Part shown: piece after piece, positions 57,763 through 64,000 of the stretch
How the letters are laid out: the number at the start of each line of letters is the position of its first letter
Position numbering within the stretch: position 1 is the stretch's first letter
NCBI RefSeq assembly: GCF_017377875.1
Contig: NZ_CP070975.1
Coordinates: 2,232,001 to 2,296,000, forward strand
Direction of reading: 5' to 3'
Length of the DNA: 64,000 nucleotides
Source of the DNA: Alcaligenes sp. SORT26
Lineage (GTDB): Bacteria > Pseudomonadota > Gammaproteobacteria > Burkholderiales > Burkholderiaceae_B
Position numbers and translations under genes: made by a program
The notes under the pieces: model-generated
What the model saw: only the letters and a program-made list of their open reading frames with translations
Told to the model about the DNA's origin: nothing
Databases searched by the model: none

Positions 57763-57994
57763 GCCCTTGGGGGCGGTGGGGACCCGGAGGGGCGATTCAG
57801 AGTACTTGCCGCAGGCGGGGGCATCATCCGGGGTTCAAGCACTCTGCTGTTTGAGCGGGGCGCTTGTGGTTCGTCCGGGGGACGAACCACCCCGCGAGTT
57901 CAGAGTGCACCCGGATGATGTCCTCGACAAGGGAACCGGTGCGCAGCACCGGCAAGTGCTCAAGCCCCTCCGGGTCCTCACCGCCCCAAAGGGC
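57763..57994 (-). repeat. Structured element, copy 3 (full length, inverted)
   Basis: A 232-nt unit, read on the minus strand, with outer arms 57964-57994 and 57763-57793 (29 of 31 pairs match, one more is a wobble). Inner helices: hairpin CCGGTGC/GCACCGG (57936-57952); CATCATCCGGG/CCCGGATGATG (57822-57832 with 57910-57920); GCACTCTG/CAGAGTGC (57839-57846 with 57901-57908); GCGGG/CCCGC (57855-57859 with 57891-57895); apical GTGGTTCGTCC/GGACGAACCAC (57866-57876 with 57880-57890). Helix sequences differ from copy 2 except in the small hairpin, but loops match. It follows the ompA-like gene's terminator in that gene's direction. Confidence 0.88.
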
Positions 57995-58157
57995 GTGTTC
58001 ACTACCTGGTCCTACTCAATAATCAGCGCTAACTCCCAAGCAACGGTAACGCCCTCAACGACAACAGATAACCGCCAATTGGCAGCTCGCGGCTAACAAC
58101 AGACAACAAGCAAAGAACACTGCCCTCAAACCGCGCCATTACTCCCCAATCGAACAC

Positions 58158-58190
58158 AAAAAAAAGCCCGGCTAAAAAACCGGGCCTTTT
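58158..58190 (-). terminator. Intrinsic terminator of the OmpA-like lipoprotein gene
   Basis: On the minus strand GCCCGG pairs with CCGGGC across an eight-base loop, followed by a run of nine T. Confidence 0.92.
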
Positions 58191-58222
58191 GTCAGCACAC
58201 CCGTGGGTATGCAAGCAGAGAC

Positions 58223-58885
58223 TTACTTCTGCGGAGCGTACAGATACAACTCCACGCGGCGGTTCATGGCACGGCCTTCTGCCGTCGCATTATCACCAAT
58301 AGGAGCATTCGGGCCACGGCCTTCAACCATCAAACGACCTTGCCCCACACCTTGCTGCGTCAGGTAATTGGTCACAGCGCTTGCGCGATTAACCGACAAA
58401 GTCTGATTAGTCTGTGCCGAACCAGTGCTATCAGTATGACCAACAGACTTCGCGCGCAGCTCAGGATGCTGATTCATGGCGCGTGCCACGCTATCCAGAA
58501 CTGGCAGCAAAGCTGGCTTCAACTGAAAACGCCCCGTATCAAAAGACACGCTGCTTGGGATATTGACCCGCAAGCTGCCATCCGGCATTTCAGTGACATC
58601 CACACCCAAACCTGTTGCACCAGACTGCTGTACATCTTTCTTGATACCAGACCAGTTATACGCCGCAATACCTCCAGCCAGTGCACCGATACCTGCACCG
58701 ATCATGGCTGCCTTGCTGCTATCGCCAATCAAGGCCCCAATACCAGCCCCCACAGCAGCACCACCACCCGCACCCACTGCGGTGCGACCGCCTGTGCTCA
58801 TATTGTCCATTGTGCCGCAAGCGGCCAAGAGGGAAAGAGCACCAGCACATGCTGCTAATTTTGCAGAACGAATGGAAATTGTCAT
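58223..58885 (-). CDS. OmpA-family lipoprotein with glycine zipper
   Basis: A 220-residue outer-membrane lipoprotein: signal peptide with lipobox LLAAC (Cys23), a glycine-zipper pair (AVGAGGGAAVGAGIGALIGD, AAMIGAGIGALAGGIAAY), and a C-terminal OmpA domain (about 110-215) with SVGHTDSTGSAQTNQTLSVNRASAV and GRAMNRRVEL, which binds peptidoglycan. It anchors the outer membrane to the cell wall. The YiaD/Pal-like group is the best match. The gene stands alone with its own terminator. Confidence 0.92.
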   Translation of the reverse strand: MTISIRSAKLAACAGALSLLAACGTMDNMSTGGRTAVGAGGGAAVGAGIGALIGDSSKAAMIGAGIGALAGGIAAYNWSGIKKDVQQSGATGLGVDVTEMPDGSLRVNIPSSVSFDTGRFQLKPALLPVLDSVARAMNQHPELRAKSVGHTDSTGSAQTNQTLSVNRASAVTNYLTQQGVGQGRLMVEGRGPNAPIGDNATAEGRAMNRRVELYLYAPQK

Positions 58886-59067
58886 TATTGGCTCCGTAAT
58901 CTCAAATTAAGTACCAGGACCGCTTGAATGCCTCTAATACTAGCAAGAGGCACTGCAAGCAGGTACTTCAAAACAGACTTCACTGCCTTCTTTAACAATT
59001 CTTGATCTTGCGAGCGGCTATGCAGACCCTAGTCACTCATTGCCTGGGGGCTTAAGTCCTTGAAAGC

Positions 59068-60057
59068 TTAGAACAACTCGGCGCCCGAGTCAGCAACGAC
59101 TTCTTTGTACTTCTTAAGATCATTGCTGACAAGCTCGCTGAATTCGGCCATGGTGCCTGGCTCTACATCCGAACCCATTGTGGCCAGCGCTTCACGTACA
59201 GCAGGATCCAGCAAGGCTTTGGCGTAAGCCGCATACAGCTTGTCCAGCACAGGCTGTGGAGTACCACCCGTGGCGAACACGCCAAACCAGGTTCCCAGAT
59301 CAAATGGCTTTACGCCTGCCTGTTCCATCGTCGGCACGTCGGGCAGGAAGCTGGAGCGCTCCAAAGTCGTCACAGCCAGGGCCTTGACGGTATCTGCCTT
59401 GATCAACGGGGAAGCCGAAGCCAGGTTATCGAACATGAAATGCACTTGGCCAGCCAGCAAAGCTGTCTTGGCGGGGTTGGCACCAGCGTAAGGAACGTGC
59501 ACGGAATTGATCTGGGCACGGGTATTCAGCACTTCACCGGCCAGATGACCAGCACTGCCATTACCACCCGACGCAAAGTTCATCTGACCGGGGTGTTCTT
59601 TCGCATAGCTGATCAAATCCTGCACGGAAGCAATCTTGTTTTCCGCAGCAAATTCTTTGTTCACGATCAGGATGTTAGGTACCGAGGCAACCAGGGCGAT
59701 AGGCGCAAAGCTCTCGACCGGATCAAAAGGCACGCTCTTGTACAACCAGGGGTTGATGGAGTTGATCGCCACCGCGCCCATCATCAAGGTGTAGCCATCC
59801 GGGGCAGCCTTGGCCACGATGCTGGCACCGATATTGCCGCCCGCGCCAGATTTGTTCTCCACCACAACCGTGCCCAGATCGCCTTTGACGCGTTCGGCCA
59901 GCAAGCGAGCCATGCTATCCAAAGGGCCGCCCGGTGGGTAAGGCACCACAAACTGAATAGGTTTGGAGGGATAAGAATCCTCTGCCATCACAGCAGGCGC
60001 AGCCACGACAGCAGCGACACCCGAGACAGCCAGCAGCCACTTACAGACACGAAACAT
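59068..60057 (-). CDS. Bug/TctC-family periplasmic solute receptor
   Basis: A 329-residue secreted binding protein of the tripartite tricarboxylate transporter receptor family, very common in Bordetella and relatives. A signal peptide ends near APAVMAEDSYPSKPI, then come IQFVVPYPPGGPLDSMARLLAERV, VENKSGAGGNIGASIVAKAAPDGYTLMMG and YAGANPAKTALLAGQVHFMFD. It likely binds a carboxylate or similar small molecule. The ATG at 60057 gives a normal signal peptide. No TctA/TctB membrane genes are nearby, the usual state for Bug orphans. Confidence 0.92.
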   Translation of the reverse strand: MFRVCKWLLAVSGVAAVVAAPAVMAEDSYPSKPIQFVVPYPPGGPLDSMARLLAERVKGDLGTVVVENKSGAGGNIGASIVAKAAPDGYTLMMGAVAINSINPWLYKSVPFDPVESFAPIALVASVPNILIVNKEFAAENKIASVQDLISYAKEHPGQMNFASGGNGSAGHLAGEVLNTRAQINSVHVPYAGANPAKTALLAGQVHFMFDNLASASPLIKADTVKALAVTTLERSSFLPDVPTMEQAGVKPFDLGTWFGVFATGGTPQPVLDKLYAAYAKALLDPAVREALATMGSDVEPGTMAEFSELVSNDLKKYKEVVADSGAELF

Positions 60058-60127
60058 CACTTTTTTCCTTGAAATTAAAATGCATATGGGCTGCACAAGG
60101 CAGCCCATTCAGAGCAGCCGCTAATCC

Positions 60128-60865
60128 TTAATGAATGATCTGGCTTAAGAACTCACGGGTTCTTTCACTGCGCGGCGAGTCAAAGAACGCATCAGGCGTA
60201 TTTTGCTCGATGATTTCGCCCTGATCCATAAAAATGACCCGATCAGCCACTTTACGCGCAAAACCCATCTCGTGGGTCACGCACAGCATGGTCATGCCGG
60301 TATGAGCCAGTTCAACCATGACTTCCAGCACTTCCTTGACCATTTCCGGGTCCAGCGCCGAGGTTGGCTCATCAAACAACATGATTTTAGGCTCCATGCA
60401 CAAGGAACGTGCAATGGCAACGCGCTGTTGTTGTCCACCCGAAAGCTGTCCGGGATACTTGTTGGCCTGCTCTGGGATACGAACGCGCTCCAGATACTGC
60501 ATGGCCAGTTCCTGCGCCTGAGCCTTGGTCTTGCGACGCACCCACATCGGTCCCAAGGTCAGGTTTTCCATCACGGTCAAGTGCGGAAACAGGTTGAAGT
60601 GCTGAAATACCATGCCCACGTCGCGCCGAATGGCCTCGACCTGACGCACATCGTTGGTGAGCTCTTCGCCCGCCACAATAATCTGCCCCTTCTGGTGCTC
60701 TTCCAGGCGATTGATACACCGGATCAGGGTAGATTTACCCGAGCCAGAAGGCCCGCAAATAACGATGCGCTCGCCGGAGGCCACATCCAGATTGATGTCG
60801 CGCAGCACATGGAACTGCCCGTACCATTTATTGACGTTCTTTAGCTGAATAATGGCGTCTGCCAT
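60128..60865 (-). CDS. aapP: Polar amino acid ABC transporter, ATP-binding protein
   Basis: A 245-residue ABC ATPase. Walker [10 protein letters not shown], signature [15 protein letters not shown], Walker [15 protein letters not shown] and the H-loop CVTHEMGFA are all visible. It is of the GlnQ/AapP class and would drive the two permeases encoded upstream (to the right). The Bug receptor gene downstream is probably a separate unit, though only 70 bp separate them. Confidence 0.94.
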   Translation of the reverse strand: MADAIIQLKNVNKWYGQFHVLRDINLDVASGERIVICGPSGSGKSTLIRCINRLEEHQKGQIIVAGEELTNDVRQVEAIRRDVGMVFQHFNLFPHLTVMENLTLGPMWVRRKTKAQAQELAMQYLERVRIPEQANKYPGQLSGGQQQRVAIARSLCMEPKIMLFDEPTSALDPEMVKEVLEVMVELAHTGMTMLCVTHEMGFARKVADRVIFMDQGEIIEQNTPDAFFDSPRSERTREFLSQIIH

Positions 60866-60925
60866 GCAAAACTCCTTGTCTGGCCAGCAAGGCTAGCGGT
60901 GTCACCCAAAGCCTTGCTACCTGTG

Positions 60926-62020
60926 TCAGCGTTCATAACCCGTTTGCAAACGTCGCTCCAGCGAACGACTGTAGCGAGAGATGGAGTAGCAGAACACAAA
61001 ATAAATCAGTGCGATGAACAGATAGGCTTCCCGGCTGAAACCGCGCCAGGCGGCATCGGCCAAGGCCACTTTGGCTGCCTGGGTCAAATCGAAGATACCG
61101 ATAATAACGACCAGGGAGGTGTCCTTGAACAGGGAAATAAAGATGCCTACCAGTGGCGGAATCACGATCTTGAGGGCCTGCGGCAAGATGATCTGACGCA
61201 TGGTGCGCCAGTAGCTCAAGCCCAGCGAGGCTGCTCCTTCGTACTGCCCTTTGGGAATGGCTTGCAAGCCGCCCCGCACGGTTTCCGCGATGTAGGCCGC
61301 CGCAAACAAAATGATAGCGATCTGGGCACGCAGCAGCTTGTCGATGTTAAAGCCCTCGGGCATGAACAAGGGCAGCATCACCGAGGACATGAATAGCAGG
61401 CTGATCAGCGGCACGCCACGAATCAGCTCGATGTAGACCACGCAAACAGCTTTGACAGCAGGCAAACGCGAGGTCCGGCCCAAAGCCAGCAACAGTCCCA
61501 GGGGAAAGGCGAAAGCGATACCGAAAGTAGCCAGAATCAGGGTCAGCGGCAAGCCACCCCACAAGCTGTTTTCCACGTAGCTCAGGCCCAGCACACCGCC
61601 CCACATCAGCACACCCACGACGGTCAGGCCGACCAGCCACAGCAAAGGCAACCAAGGCTTCCAGAACCAGCGTACGCAACTACAGACAATCAGCAGAGTC
61701 AGCAGGATAGAGGCCAGCAAGGGCCGCCATTGCTCGTCATAGGGGTAGATACCGAACAGGATAAGGCGGTGCTTTTCACGAATGAAAGCCCAGCACGCAC
61801 CTGCACTGGCCCGACAGTCCTGCGCAGTTTGCGCATCGAAATTGGCTTTGATGAACAGCCAGTCGATCATGGCTGGCACGGTCATCAGGAGCAGCCAGGC
61901 CGACAGCGCTGTCAGAATGGCATTCAAAGGGGATGAAAACAGGTTCTGGCGCAGCCAGCCCAAGGTGCCCCGCTGCAATGGCGGTGGCCCACTGATGGTG
62001 GATGTAGGCGTATGACTCAT
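60926..62020 (-). CDS. aapM: General L-amino acid ABC transporter permease AapM
   Basis: A 364-residue inner-membrane permease with an N-terminal extension typical of AapM (cytoplasmic start, a first helix, and a periplasmic segment with DAQTAQDCRASAGACWAFIREKH), followed by the HisM/GlnP core with ELIRGVPLISLLFMSSVMLPL and the EAA-like loop GQYEGAASLGLSYWRTMRQIILPQAL. The start codon follows the aapQ stop directly (TAAATG), so translation is coupled. Confidence 0.93.
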   Translation of the reverse strand: MSHTPTSTISGPPPLQRGTLGWLRQNLFSSPLNAILTALSAWLLLMTVPAMIDWLFIKANFDAQTAQDCRASAGACWAFIREKHRLILFGIYPYDEQWRPLLASILLTLLIVCSCVRWFWKPWLPLLWLVGLTVVGVLMWGGVLGLSYVENSLWGGLPLTLILATFGIAFAFPLGLLLALGRTSRLPAVKAVCVVYIELIRGVPLISLLFMSSVMLPLFMPEGFNIDKLLRAQIAIILFAAAYIAETVRGGLQAIPKGQYEGAASLGLSYWRTMRQIILPQALKIVIPPLVGIFISLFKDTSLVVIIGIFDLTQAAKVALADAAWRGFSREAYLFIALIYFVFCYSISRYSRSLERRLQTGYER

Positions 62021-63208
62021 TTAGCGCTCCACCAAGGCAATACGGTTGTTGTACCAGTTCATGAAGACCGAGATCGACAGGCTGACTGTCAGATAAGCCG
62101 CCATGATGATCAAAATGCCTTCAATCGCCTGCCCGGTCTGGTTCAGAGTGGTATTCACTACAGACACAATATCCGGATAGCCAATAGCCACCGCCAGGGA
62201 GCTGTTCTTGGTCAGATTCAGGTACTGGCTGGTCATGGGCGGCACAATCACACGCAATGCCTGGGGCAGGACCACCAGACGCATCATGCGACCACGCGAC
62301 AAACCCAGTGCTTGTGCGGCTTCCCACTGTCCTTTACCTACAGACTGGATACCGGAGCGCACCACTTCAGCCACGAAAGCCGAGGTATAGGTAATCAGAC
62401 CGGCCAGCAACGCTGCAAATTCAGGTGATAAGGTCAGACCACCAACAAAGTTGAAGCCTTGCAAACGCGGGACATCCAAAGCTAAAGGCCCGGGACTCAG
62501 GAGCAAACCCAAGGCTGGCATCAACACCAGCAACAGCAGGCCAACGCGAATCGTGGGGAAAGGACGGCCCGTTTTTTCCAGACGGCGACGCGCCCAGTGT
62601 GCCATCACTACCCACAGCACCACGGCCACGCCTAGACCCATAAAGATCCAGTCCATGCCGTCGCCCTGCAAGGTAGGCAACTTCAAACCACGATTAGATA
62701 GGAATACGCCGCCTATAGGATTCAAAGCCTGCCGGGGTCCGGGCAAGGTTTCGGTAATCAGGGCGTACCAGAAGAACAGTTGCAGCAGCAGTGGCACGTT
62801 GCGCATCACTTCCACGTACAAGCCCGCCAGCCGGGAAATCAGCCAGTTCTTGGACAAGCGTGCAATGCCCAGCAAGGTGCCAAACACAGTGGCGGCAATG
62901 ATGCCGATGACCGCTACTTTCAGCGTATTGACCAGACCGACCAGAATGGCCCGCCCATACGTATCCGAAGGTTTGTATTCCAGGGCCGATTCGCCAATGG
63001 CGAAACCTGCCTCTCGATTCAGAAAGTCAAAACCGGTAGAAATATTGCGAACAGCCAGATTGTGCAGGGTATTGGAGACCAGATACCACACACAAAAACC
63101 GAGCACACCCAAAATCAGCACCTGGTAAATAATGCCGCGTGTGAACGGATCATTCCAGGACAAGCGCCGTTTAGGGGGGGCTGGCGCGGCAGGTGTATTT
63201 TGTGCCAT
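62021..63208 (-). CDS. aapQ: General L-amino acid ABC transporter permease AapQ
   Basis: A 395-residue permease with an N-terminal helix (GIIYQVLILGVLGFCVWYLVS), a motif YVEVMRNVPLLLQLFFWY and the loop GQWEAAQALGLSRGRMMRLVVLPQALRVIVPP that contacts the ATPase. The insertion between the first core helices is typical of AapQ. It pairs with AapM and receives substrate from AapJ. It lies downstream of aapJ after a stable hairpin. Confidence 0.93.
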   Translation of the reverse strand: MAQNTPAAPAPPKRRLSWNDPFTRGIIYQVLILGVLGFCVWYLVSNTLHNLAVRNISTGFDFLNREAGFAIGESALEYKPSDTYGRAILVGLVNTLKVAVIGIIAATVFGTLLGIARLSKNWLISRLAGLYVEVMRNVPLLLQLFFWYALITETLPGPRQALNPIGGVFLSNRGLKLPTLQGDGMDWIFMGLGVAVVLWVVMAHWARRRLEKTGRPFPTIRVGLLLLVLMPALGLLLSPGPLALDVPRLQGFNFVGGLTLSPEFAALLAGLITYTSAFVAEVVRSGIQSVGKGQWEAAQALGLSRGRMMRLVVLPQALRVIVPPMTSQYLNLTKNSSLAVAIGYPDIVSVVNTTLNQTGQAIEGILIIMAAYLTVSLSISVFMNWYNNRIALVER

Positions 63209-63258
63209 AGCGTAAAACCCATGGATGCAGCACTACGCGTAGCCCTGCGAGGTGGCGC

Positions 63259-63280
63259 GCGTCTGGCCGAAGCCAGACGC
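63259..63280 (-). other. Stable hairpin with UUCG loop between aapJ and aapQ
   Basis: On the minus strand GCGTCTGGC-TTCG-GCCAGACGC forms a nine-bp stem with the very stable C(UUCG)G loop. No T-run follows, so it probably protects the aapJ mRNA 3' end, keeping the receptor more abundant than the membrane parts. Confidence 0.7.
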
Positions 63281-63306
63281 AACAACAAACAGTGAAGATC
63301 GAAATC

Positions 63307-64000
63307 TTAACGCACTGGCCAGCCGTACATCACACCACCGTCACGCCATTGTGCATTCAAACCGCGATCCAGCTTCAATGCAGTCGATTTACCGAGGTTC
63401 CGATCAAAGCTTTCGCCGTAATTGCCGACCTGTTTAATTATGTTGTAGGCCCACTTGTTATCCAGCTTCAGACCTTTGCCCAGCTCGCCGGACACGCCCA
63501 AAATACGCTGAATATTCGGATTATCGCTCTTGGTCTTTTCATCCACGTTAGCGCTGGTGATGCCGTACTCTTCGGCTTCCAGCATGGCGTTCAGAGTCCA
63601 GCGCACCAAGGTGAACCAGTCCTCGTCACCCTGACGCACGAACGGGCCCAGAGGTTCTTTGGAGAAGTCTTCGGGCAGGATGTCGAACTCATCAGGTGTA
63701 GCCTGGGCGGCACGCATGGCAGCCAACTGAGATTTATCGCTGGTAAAGCCGTCGCAACGACCGGAGGTGAAGGAGCGCATCGCCTCTTCAGGGTTGTTGA
63801 TCACCACAGGGTTGAACTTGATGCCTTGACCTCGGAACCAGTCGGCCAGATTCAGCTCAGTCGTGGTGCCAGGCTGTACGCATACAGCGGCCCCATCCAG
63901 TTCTTTAGCGCTTTTCACGCCCAGGGATTTTTTAACCATCACGCCCTGGCTGTCATAGTAGTTAATGCCAGTGCTGACCAAACCCAAGGTCGTATCGCGA
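63307..64000 (-). CDS. aapJ: General L-amino acid ABC transporter periplasmic receptor AapJ, 5' truncated by window edge
   Basis: The C-terminal ~230 residues of a periplasmic amino-acid-binding protein. Visible are GINYYDSQGVMVKKSLGVKSAKELDGAAVCVQPGTTTELNLADWF, SFTSGRCDGFTSDKSQLAAM, EPLGPFVRQGDEDWFTLVRW, and the final LNAQWRDGGVMYGWPVR, all typical of AapJ/BztA. The gene starts beyond the right edge of the window. The order aapJ-aapQ-aapM-aapP is the classic one. Confidence 0.93.
   Translation of the reverse strand, partial: RDTTLGLVSTGINYYDSQGVMVKKSLGVKSAKELDGAAVCVQPGTTTELNLADWFRGQGIKFNPVVINNPEEAMRSFTSGRCDGFTSDKSQLAAMRAAQATPDEFDILPEDFSKEPLGPFVRQGDEDWFTLVRWTLNAMLEAEEYGITSANVDEKTKSDNPNIQRILGVSGELGKGLKLDNKWAYNIIKQVGNYGESFDRNLGKSTALKLDRGLNAQWRDGGVMYGWPVR

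Larger units (their letters stand above)
57208..58157. other. Gene-free stretch with two structured elements and a heptamer array
   Basis: No credible coding sequence lies in these 950 bases; the short open frames run across palindromes and tandem repeats and have no ribosome-binding site. The stretch holds a full structured element on the plus strand (57281-57511), a 17-unit heptamer array (57590-57708, with three hexamers to 57726), and a second full element on the minus strand (57763-57994). Confidence 0.75.

Noticed and set aside
57281-57994. Integron attC sites as an explanation for the structured elements
   Set aside because: attC sites vary inside and keep short core sites at the ends; here the inside segments are conserved and the outer arms vary, and no integrase or cassette genes are present.
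57269-58096. Short open frames between thiC and the OmpA-like gene
   Set aside because: They read through the structured elements and heptamer array and have no coding features.

Overview
The window reads as a chromosomal segment of a betaproteobacterium of the order Burkholderiales, family Alcaligenaceae, most likely Alcaligenes or a close relative. This is inferred from the gene types and their arrangement (a Bug/TctC periplasmic receptor, a lysine-alanine histone H1-like protein, an Aap-type amino-acid ABC importer, a VanA/VanB-type Rieske operon and a giant fused indolepyruvate ferredoxin oxidoreductase); no database search was possible. No tRNA, rRNA, insertion sequence, prophage or CRISPR array was found.

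Layout. 1-5.6 kb: the 3' part of an mgtA-type Mg2+ P-type ATPase, an overlapping FixL/FixJ-like kinase-regulator pair, and gltX. 5.6-6.4 kb: a gene-free stretch with structured repeats. 6.4-14.0 kb: a leftward catabolic operon (reductase, SDR, Rieske oxygenase, alpha/beta hydrolase, NCS2 nucleobase-type permease, ATZ/TRZ amidohydrolase) with a divergent LysR regulator; it looks like a pathway for a nucleobase-like or N-heterocyclic substrate. 14.0-19.3 kb: yaeQ, a lipoprotein, and an Lrp-type regulator divergent from the indolepyruvate oxidoreductase. 19.7-22.7 kb: histone H1-like protein, YggT protein, and an AlkA-Ogt fusion for alkylation repair. 22.7-29.6 kb (leftward): glycine-zipper lipoprotein, PfkB kinase, zinc-ribbon/DUF3426 protein, prmA, accC, accB, aroQ and a TlpA-like protein. 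29.7-38.2 kb (rightward): mpl, esterase, RNase II-like nuclease, TonB-like protein, aroE, mtgA, lptG, apaH. 38.2-40.2 kb (leftward): PlsC-like acyltransferase, ruvX, yqgE, rubredoxin. 40.3-43.2 kb: thiD-like, thiE, hemL. 43.2-47.5 kb: an aryl-CoA ligase, a MarR regulator and argJ. 47.5-53.1 kb: two stress-type small proteins, then rplU-rpmA-obgE-proB-dadA. 53.1-55.0 kb: a regulatory island with an atypical response-regulator-like protein and two tandemly duplicated XRE regulators. 55.0-57.1 kb: a TPP riboswitch and thiC. 57.1-58.2 kb: a gene-free stretch with two more structured repeats and a 7-bp tandem array. 58.2-64.0 kb: an OmpA-like lipoprotein, a Bug receptor, and the aap importer, cut at the right edge.

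The most unusual signal is a family of large structured non-coding elements at 5763-5945, 57281-57511 and 57763-57994 (the last on the minus strand). The two full copies are about 231 nt, have a 31-bp outer stem and at least four nested inner helices. The helix sequences differ between copies but pairing is kept, while the loop segments and one small hairpin are nearly identical. All three copies follow a gene's terminator and point the same way as that gene, and both loci also carry 7-bp tandem repeats. I do not recognise this element as a named family; it could be a structured RNA or a hairpin-forming mobile DNA repeat.

Other notable items are the uncharacterised Rieske/amidohydrolase/NCS2 operon, the AlkA-Ogt fusion, the ThiD-like protein that lacks the usual GTGC motif, the tandem XRE pair with duplicated leaders, and the dense palindromes in front of them.
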